Below are positions 39,063 through 46,025 of a stretch of 46,025 nt of DNA, one piece after another. The translations under genes and the position numbers were made by a program. The stretch is from Sphaerosporella brunnea. Its lineage: Eukaryota; Ascomycota; Pezizomycetes; Pezizales; Pyronemataceae. Within the stretch, counting starts at the first letter, position 1; each line of letters opens with the position of its first letter. The stretch is taken from contig VXIS01000357.1 of the NCBI GenBank assembly GCA_008704415.1, positions 1 to 46,025 of the forward strand. Direction: 5' to 3'. The notes beneath the pieces are model-generated. The model was not told the origin of the DNA. It saw nothing but the letters and a program-made list of their open reading frames with translations, and did not search any database.

Positions 39063-40201
39063 TTAGTCGAAGAGACCACCGAATCCACCTGAAAACTGTT
39101 AGTGAACCAGTGCATTGATGCGTTGTTTTGGAAGATCTTACCCTCGTCCTCGGACTCCTCTTCCTCTTCCTTCTTCTCCTCAGCTTCAGGCTTCTCCTCC
39201 TTGCCGCCCTCGGGAGCGGTGGTAGTAGGGCCGGCAGCAGCGTAGGCCTCCGGGTTGGCGATGCGGTCCTTGAGCTCCTCGATAGCCTCCCAGCTGTAGT
39301 CGATGCCGAGAGCGACGGCAATAACCTTCTTGTAGGAGTTGATGAGGGAGTGGGCGACGGAGGGAAGGGTGGGGTAGTTGGCAGCCAGGGAGATGCAAGA
39401 AATGGCCTTGATAGCTCCCATGAAAGCCTTGAGGAGGTCCTCCTCGGCAATGTCGAGGACGGAAGACGCGAAGCACTGTCCGTCGTCGTAGATCTGCGCA
39501 ATGCTCATACCGTAGGTGAAGGGAGAGATGTTGAGCATGTTGAGCAGGGTAGCCTCGGAAGGTCCAACCTTTCCACCAGCCTCAACGAGCTTCAAGTCGG
39601 TGGTAATTTCAATAGTACCACGAGCGATCTTGGTGGGGATACCGAGAGCCTGGAAGAAAGCGGTCTTTCCGGGCTCCATACCAGTGTTTCCAGCAGGGAC
39701 GTAGACGTCAGCGGGGGCAACAGCACCAGCACGAGCAGGAGCAGCGACACGGTTCGACAGGATAACATCACGGATCTCCTTAAGATCCTCGTTAGTGAAG
39801 ACGAATCCGACGTTGCCTGCAAATTCTCAGTTCCTGCCGAGGCGAAAGATAAAGATGTGAATGGTGTGACGGCGATGCGACATACCCTTGATGTGAGGGA
39901 GGAGACGCTCGTACTCGGGGAAGTCGGAGGACAAGATGCGCACAGCGCGGCGAACCATAGTGTTCTTTCCCATCAGGACGACACCACGGCCACGGAGAGC
40001 CTTACGGATCTCGTGCATCTGCTGGGAGGAGACCTAAATCGACGAAAAATGTCAGCGCGCCTTGTTTTTTTTTTTTTCGCATTTCTCAGGGTGCTGCGCT
40101 GAACATACATTGTCGACGGAGACAATGAAGATGGACTTGTGGTCCTCCAACAAGCCCTTCAGCTTGTTGAAGTATTCCTGCTTGTCGGTCTTGACCCCCA
40201 T
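39063..40201 (-). CDS. rpp0: 60S acidic ribosomal protein P0
   Basis: Four exons on the minus strand: 40109-40201, 39886-40033, 39142-39816, 39063-39088, total 313 aa (yeast P0 is 312). Introns of 75, 69 and 53 nt all have GTATGT or GTAAGA donors and TAG/CAG acceptors. The N-terminus [20 protein letters not shown] and the L10-type block ([27 protein letters not shown]) bind rRNA at the stalk base; the middle carries [24 protein letters not shown]. The C-terminus has an Ala-rich hinge, acidic Glu run and the stalk tail GGFGGLFD on the 26-nt last exon. P0 anchors P1/P2 and recruits elongation factors. Codon use is strongly C-ending, as for a highly expressed gene. The first 6 bases are repeated at the window end in the foldback arm. 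Confidence 0.97.
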
Positions 40202-43125
40202 TTCTTCTTATGTGCGTGAAGAGAGGATTTTTAAGGTGCAAGATATTCGGTGTTATTGGTTGGTGGTTGATTTGGTGATCTGGTGATGTTGCAGCAGCGA
40301 CGCGGCGGGGGGCTTCGTGTAATTGGAAATTCGCAGTGTGGGGGATTGTGGGACTGCCGTCACACGTGCCCTAGCCCTTGCTGCGGCTTGGTGGTGGCTG
40401 GGTTAGGGGTGATCGAATGACTAAGATGGACCTAACTGGAATGGAAGTAGGCGATGCACGTTGCCGAGAAATGCGGCTCTTTAGCGCCACAGCCCTTTCG
40501 CTCGGCCTCAGCGCGCGCGACCCTTTCATGCAGCCGATACGGAGGTGGCCAAGCACGCTTGAACCGACTTCACCTCGATCAGCATCCGCACCGAATGATG
40601 CTCAAGGCCTCCAAACAAGCGCGTCCTTTGCGTGCTCGCTCGGTCGGCTGCAAACGAGCGGCACCAGGCGGGAAACATGCATTATCCGTTTTCCAGCGTT
40701 TTCAGCTGGTGGGCTCCTTGTCTCGTCCAACGTGTCCGGTGTGTAACGTCGGAGAGGCGTCTCGTTCCCCTTGCCTGCCTGCCCGCCCGCCTGCCCACCC
40801 TAACCCCGGACCGCAGCTCGACAAACGTGCGCGCACGAGAGAAGCGGCTGCGCAAAATAAAATTCGAGATTGCGCTGGGCTCGAAGTCAATCTGAGCTGG
40901 ACTCTGCCTGAGTGTAGTTTTATTTTTTATTTCGCATTATTTTTATTTTTAAATTTTTTCTACCGCTGCACGGGGGGTCCAAGTCGGCAACTGAAGTCAT
41001 ACATGTTCCGATACATGCTTTTGGTCGCCTTCCGCGCTAGAGTTGCGATATGGCTGGCAACTCGCCCACTCTCCGTCCGGGGAATTTCTAAATTTCGAGC
41101 ACATCACAAGCGCAGGCCAGACTTCTGGTGCAACTCCACTCTTTCGCTCTCCTCGCGACGAACAGCGCGAGCTCGTAGTAATTGCCCTCTATCCACATCT
41201 GGCTGGCTTGTCGTTCTCCAGACCGCGCCCTCTCGCTCCGTCTCTCTCTCTCCGCGGGGACGCCTGCCCTGCGCGTCGAAGAAAACGAACAATTGCTTTG
41301 CTTTGCTTGGGGTCCCTGCGGCATGCGGCAGCAGCCTATCTAACCCTGGTAGCTTCTTTCTCGCTGCGAAGCATGCACGGTACATAACCTCGTAGAATAC
41401 CTCGTGCTGTCCGCCCCGTCTGCATCTGCTCTGTGACGGATAGGACACCGCCGCTCTTCGACTTCTGTCTATCTGATCTAAGCTGTATTCTGGGTCCGGA
41501 GGGGGAGGAAACGAAACGCGCCGGGATCAAGCACTCGTTGGAGATTCAAGCCCAGCTGCAACTGCAACTGCAACGCATCCCCCCCCCCCCCCCTCCCCCA
41601 CAGCACCGAGAACGCCGGCATCACCTGTCAATCAGCCAGCCAGCCAGTCAATCAGAGCGCTGCCTTGCCTGCACATCCGAAAATTCGGAGAAGCGCATAC
41701 GGCAGAAGCTTGGCCGGGATTCAATCATTCATTCCTTTGGGTGTCCGTTGCTGCCGGCCCCATACGTACCTCATAACATACGCCCATTTTCCCACTAGGT
41801 ACTGCACATCACCCCCCCCCCCCCCAAATCATCCATCCCCAGGGCCGCGAGCTTATATCCCGCCCAGCCCGTCCTTCCTTTCCTTTTCTGTTCCCTCCCA
41901 CCCTCTTTCCCTTCTTCTTCCCGTTTCCAACTCCCACAATCATTGCTTCCCGCCGCAACGCCGGTGCACGCCCCCGAAGCCTCACCACACACCCAAATCC
42001 CCCCCAAATCAAGGACACTCCCACACCGCCATCCGCCGGCTGCGCTCGGCATCCTCATCTTCAATCCTAACTTCTTTCTTCACCTCACCACCACCCCCCC
42101 CCCCCCCACAAATCTTATCTCCCACATTTACACACACACATACCCTCACGTCCCGCCCTCATCCATTCACGTTTTCATGGCGGACCGCAAAGGGTCGGCC
42201 TCTTCTAGAGCCACCAATGCCGCCGCAACTGGAGAATCCGCAACCAAAGCAGCCTCATCATCCTCAGCCGCAGCCATCACTTTTGCTGTACGAGCAACTT
42301 CGCCGTACGGCACCCGTTCACGAAATCGGGGCGCACGTGTAAACTATGCTGAGGACAAGGACAACGAGATGGACTTCGAGTTCACGACCCCTTACAATCC
42401 TACGTCAACGAGCAGCAAAACGAACGGCGACGCCTCTTCTAGCGGAACTTCACGACGACAGACTGCGGCTGCTGGTTCCGGAAAAGAGTCGAAGGACGCA
42501 AAGGAACCCGCGCCGGCTATGCCGTCAGCTTCCTCAAGCACCGTTACAGGAAAGAAGAGGAAGAACGTGGCGTCTCAGATGATCATCCCCATGACCAAGG
42601 ACGCCTCGCTATCTAATATGTTGAGCTTCGAAAACCCGTTCCTGCAGGATGGAAAGCTGGTCGCTGATGACGGCACGACCCTCGCTGTTCATGGTACGTA
42701 GCACTCTCGCGATTTCCCATTCCTTCCCTTCCTCACTCTGGCGCTGTTGCCTGGCAACGCCGGCCACTAGCACTTTTCGCGCCACTGGAACGCGAAATCA
42801 TCCCAACATGTCTGGGGATGCTAACAATGCTGCCCCACAGATGCCATCTATCTCATTTGCGAGCCGCCGGGAGAGCCTTACTATCTTGGTCGAATAATGG
42901 ACTTCATCCACGCCAACAATGACCCAGCGCGGCCGATCGATATGGTCAAAATTAACTGGTATTACCGCCCCAAGGATATCCAGCGCAAGGTCAACGATAC
43001 ACGCATTGTTTTTGCTTCCATGCACTCAGACGTCTGCCCGCTTTCTTCTATCCGCGGAAAGTGTTGCGTTAAACACCGGTCGGAAATCGATAATATTGAC
43101 GATTACCGCAAGTGTCGCGACAGCT
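40196..43125 (+). repeat. Left arm of a giant inverted repeat
   Basis: Arm of 2930 bp, from the P0 start codon to the middle of the Snt2-like gene. Its reverse complement follows immediately from 43127 to the window end. Intact splice sites and open frames mark this arm as the accurate copy. Confidence 0.95.
40202..42176. other. Divergent intergenic region P0 / Snt2-like
   Basis: Nearly 2 kb of non-coding sequence between divergent start codons. It contains a repeated CTGCAA motif and C-tracts near 41578-41592, 41811-41826 and 42092-42108, typical of long 5' leaders of chromatin-regulator genes. ORFs here are mirrored in the right arm and I regard none as a gene. Confidence 0.4.
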
Positions 43126-43127
43126 AA
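42177..43127 (+). CDS. snt2: Snt2-like BAH-domain chromatin protein, N-terminal part only (cut at the fold)
   Basis: Exons 42177-42693 and 42841-43127, joined by a 147-nt intron (GTACGT donor, GCTAAC branch, CACAG acceptor, phase 1). The product starts MADRKGSASSRATNAAATG, has a basic TRSRNRGARVNYAEDKDNEMD motif and then enters a BAH domain: LICEPPGEPYYLGRIMDFI, INWYYRPKDIQRKVNDTR, VFASMHSDVCPLSSIRGKC, HRSEIDNIDDYRKC. This order matches fungal Snt2, a BAH/PHD protein of histone deacetylase/ubiquitin ligase complexes. The frame ends with a TAA formed only by the junction at 43126, so PHD and SANT domains are missing because the sequence folds back, not because the protein is short. True length is expected to be several times greater. 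Confidence 0.75.
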
Positions 43128-43144
43128 GCTGTCGCGACACTTGC
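43108..43144. repeat. Perfect palindrome at the fold centre
   Basis: GCAAGTGTCGCGACAGCT, one A (43126), then AGCTGTCGCGACACTTGC. The symmetry continues outward into the two arms with growing numbers of indels. Confidence 0.95.
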
Positions 43145-44061
43145 GCGTAACGTCAATATATCGATTTCGACCGGTTTAACGCAACACTTCGCGGATAGAA
43201 GAAAGCGGCAGACGTCTGAGTGCATGACAAGCCCAAAACAATGCGGTATCGTTGACCTTGCGCTGGATATCCTTGGGGCGGCTAAATACCAAGTAAATTT
43301 GAACCATAGATCAGGCACGCGCTGGGTCATTGTTAGCGCACGGATGAAGTCCATACATTAGACCAAGATAGTAAGGCTCACGGCGGCTCGCAAAGAGATA
43401 AGATGGCATCTGTGGGGCAGCATGTTAGCTCCCCAGACAGTTTGGATGATTCGCGTCCAGTGGCGCGAAAGTGCTAGGGCCGGCGTTGCCAGGCAACAGC
43501 GCAGAGTGAGGAAGGGAAGAATGGGAAATCGCGAGAGTGCTACGTACATGAACAGCGAGGGTCGTGCCGTCATCAGCGACCAGCAGCTTCCATCTAGGCC
43601 AGGAACGGGTTTCGCGAAGCTCACCATATTAGATAGCGAGGGTCCTTGGTCATGGGAATGAAATCTGAGACGCCACGTTCTTCCCTTCTTTCCTGTAAAC
43701 GGTGTGAGGAAGCTGACGGCATTAGCCGGCGCGGGTTCCTTTGCGTCCTTCGATCTTTTCCGGAACCAGCAGCCGCAGTCTGTCGTCGTGAAGTTCCGAC
43801 CTAGAAGAGGGCGTCGCCGTTCGTTTTGCTGCTCGTTGACGTAGGATTGTAAGGGGTCGTGAACTCGAAGTCCATCTCGTTGTCCTTGTCCTCAGCATAG
43901 TTTACACGTGCGCCCGATTTCTGTGAACGGGTTGCCGTACGGCGAAGGTGCCGTACAGCAAAAGTGATGGCTGCGGCTGAGGATGATGAGCTGCTTGGCT
44001 TGCGGATTCTCCAGTTGCGGCGGGCATTGGTGGCTCTAGAGGCCGACCTTTGCGGTGCCAT
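43127..44061 (-). pseudogene. Frameshifted copy of the Snt2-like 5' half in the right arm
   Basis: The start codon copy is at 44061 (CGTTTCATGGC). Recognisable pieces appear in several frames, such as GARVNYAEDKDNEMDFEF and NPTSTSSKTNGDA, but many small indels break the frame. Not a gene in its own right. Confidence 0.85.
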
Positions 44062-46025
44062 GAAACGTGAATGGATGAGGGCGGGATTACGTGAGGTTAT
44101 GTGTGTGTGTAAATGTGGAGATAAGAATTTGTGGGGGGGGGGGGGGTGGTGGGAGGTGAAGAAAGAAGTTAGAATTGAAGATGAGGATGCCGAGCGCAGC
44201 CGGCGGATGGCGGTGTTGCGGTCTTGATTTGGGGGGATTTGGGTGTGTGGTGAGGCTTCGGGGGCGTGCACCGCGTTGCGGCGGGAAGCAATGATTGTGG
44301 GAGTTGGAAACGGAAGAAGAAGGGAAAGAGGGTGGGAGGGAACAGAAAAGGAAAGGACGGACGGGCTGGGCGGGATATAAGCTCGCGGCCCTGGGGATGG
44401 ATGATTTGGGGGGGGGGGGGGGGTGATGTGCAGTACCTAGTGGGAAAATGGGCGTATGTTATGAGGTACGTATGGGGCCGGCAGCAACGGACACCCAAAG
44501 GAATGAATGATTGAATCCCGGCCAAGCTTCTGCCCGTATGCGCTTCTCCGAATTTTGGATGTGCAGCAAGGCAGCGCTCTGATTGACTGGCTGGCGGCTG
44601 ATTGACAGGTGATGCGGCGTTCTCGGTGCTGTGGGGGGAGGGGGGGGGGGGGGGGATGCGTTGCAGTTGCAGTTGCAGCTGGGCTTGAATCTCCAACGAG
44701 TGCTTGAGTCCCGGCGCGTTTCGTTTCCTCCCCCTCCGGACCCAGAATACAGCTTAGATCAGATAGACAGAAGTCGAGAGCGGCGGTGTCCTATCCGTCA
44801 CAGAGCAGATGCAGACGGGGCGGACAGCACGAGGTATTCTACGAGGTTATGTACCGTGCATGCTTCGCAGCGAGAAAGAAGCTACCAGGGTTAGATAGGC
44901 TGCTGCCGCATGCCGCAGGGACCCCAAGCAAAGCAAAGCAATTGTTCGTTTCTTCGACGCGCAGGGCAGGCGTCCCCGCGGAGAGAGAGAGACGGAGCGA
45001 GAGGGCGCGGTCTGGAGAACGACAAGCCAGCCAGATGTGGATAGAGGGCAATTACTACGAGCTCGCGCTGTTCGTCGCGAGGAGAGCGAAAGAGTGGAGT
45101 TGCACCAGAAGTCTGGCCTGCGCTTGTGATGTGCTCGAAATTTAGAAATTCCCGGACGGAGAGTGGGCGAGTTGCCAGCCATATCGCAACTCTAGCGCGG
45201 AAGGCGACCAAAAGCATGTATCGGAACATGTATGACTTCAGTTGCCGACTTGGACCCCCGTGCAGCGGTAGAAAAATTTAAAAATAAAATAATGCGAAAT
45301 AAAAAATAAAACTACACTCAGGCAGAGTCCAGCTCAGATTGACTTCGAGCCAGCGCAATCTCGATTTATTTTGCGCAGCCGCTTCTCTCGTGCGCGCACG
45401 TTTGTCGAGCTGCGGTCCGGGGTTAGGGTGGGCAGGCGGGCGGGCAGGCAGGCAAGGGGAACGAGACGCCTCTCCGACGTTACACACCGGACACGTTGGA
45501 CGAGACAAGGAGCCCACCAGCTGAAAACGCTGAAACGGATAATGCATGTTTCCCGCCTGGTGCCGCTCGTTTGCAGCCGACCGAGCGAGCACGCAAAGGA
45601 CGCGCTTGTTTGGAGGCCTTGAGCATCATTCGGTGCGGATGCTGATCGAGGTGAAGTCGGTTCAAGCGTGCTTGGCCACCTCCGTATCGGCTGCATGAAA
45701 GGGTCGCGCGCGCTGAGGCCGAGCGAAAGGGCTGTGGCGCTAAAGAGCCGCATTTCTCGGCAACGTGCATCGCCTACTTCCATTCCAGTTAGGTCCATCT
45801 TAGTCATTCGATCACCCCTAACCCAGCCACCACCAGCCGCAGCAAGGGCTAGGGCACGTGTGACGGCAGTCCCACAATCCCCCACACTGCGAATTTCCAA
45901 TTACACGAAGCCCCCCGCCGCGTCGCTGCTGCAACATCACCAGATCACCAAATCAACCACCAACCAATAACACCGAATATCTTGCACCTAAAAATCCTCT
46001 CTTCACGCACATAAGAAGAATGGGG
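43127..46025 (-). repeat. Right arm of the giant inverted repeat (indel-rich copy, probable artefact)
   Basis: Reverse complement of 40196-43125, 31 bp shorter overall. Differences are mostly single-base deletions in short homopolymers (AGAAGAAATGGGG becomes AGAAGAATGGGG; CTTAAAAATC becomes CTAAAAATC; GAAAACGAAC becomes GAAACGAAC). They are sparse in the outer 1.3 kb and dense in the 600 bp next to the centre. The arm ends at the P0 ATGGGG (46020-46025). Confidence 0.95.

Noticed and set aside
39128..40102. 324-codon plus-strand ORF
   Set aside because: It is a shadow of the P0 gene on the opposite strand and crosses P0 introns.
40378..41395. ORFs of 120-310 codons between P0 and Snt2 starts
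   Set aside because: Compositionally biased frames in a divergent promoter region with no domain; homopolymer indels in the mirror copy break them, and no splice or start logic supports them.
43127..46025. Many ORFs of 60-190 codons in the right arm
   Set aside because: All correspond to the left-arm intergenic or Snt2 sequence with frameshifts; they add no genes.
1..46025. CRISPR arrays, operons, riboswitches
   Set aside because: The sequence is eukaryotic (introns, nuclear tRNA without CCA, LTR retrotransposon); none of the repeats has spacer architecture.

Overview
The window is nuclear DNA of a filamentous ascomycete (Pezizomycotina). Protein genes carry short introns of about 45-147 nt with GTRNGY donors, CTAAC/CTGAC-type branch sites and YAG acceptors. 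The gene content is fungal: Wss1-like protease, Erv46, Mil1/TMCO4-like lipase, ribosomal stalk protein P0, Snt2-like BAH protein, and a chromovirus-type Ty3/gypsy element. I cannot name the species.

Layout. 0.5-6.2 kb is a genic block: WLM metalloprotease (+), GILT-like secreted thiol reductase (+), Erv46 (-) and an alpha/beta hydrolase (-), with a 105-bp hairpin MITE between the second and third. 6.2-14.2 kb is an accessory zone packed with TA-flanked, TIR-bounded elements: a 2.07-kb TIR-bounded unit carrying a small two-zinc-ribbon gene and two nested MITEs, one hypothetical gene (minus strand, 8.9-9.5 kb), a three-element MITE array with shared or near-shared target sites (10.28-11.33 kb), and four further elements. 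15.2-21.4 kb is a nearly intact, young Ty3/gypsy retrotransposon (512-bp LTRs with 3 differences, GCGAC target duplication). 21.4-26.4 kb holds a 65-bp minisatellite, a LINE RNase H relic, a dispersed TATA-plus-ORF repeat (second copy at 12.5 kb) and a 147-bp direct duplication.

26.5-36.3 kb is again genic: tRNA-Ile(AAU), a two-exon acidic/basic protein (-), a four-exon DUF726 lipase-like protein (+), a WD-repeat protein that resembles Dph7 (-) and a small conserved-looking protein (-). 36.3-39 kb shows no recognisable gene apart from a 108-bp hairpin MITE. At 39.1-40.2 kb lies the four-exon gene for ribosomal protein P0 (-), divergently arranged with an Snt2-like BAH-domain gene (+) starting at 42.2 kb.

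The most consequential observation is that everything from 40,196 to the window end is a giant inverted repeat centred on base 43,126. The right arm is an indel-ridden reverse complement of the left arm: it re-reads the Snt2 5' half, the intergenic region and ends at the P0 start codon. Its differences are mostly short-homopolymer deletions and are densest next to the fold. This is what a long-read foldback (hairpin) artefact at a contig end looks like. The Snt2 gene is cut at the fold, and ORFs in the right arm should not be taken as genes unless the junction is verified.

Functionally the host genes are housekeeping (ER-Golgi traffic, translation, DNA-protein crosslink repair, lipid turnover, chromatin). 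I see no biosynthetic cluster. The accessory zone is dominated by non-autonomous TA-target DNA elements whose transposase source is not in the window.
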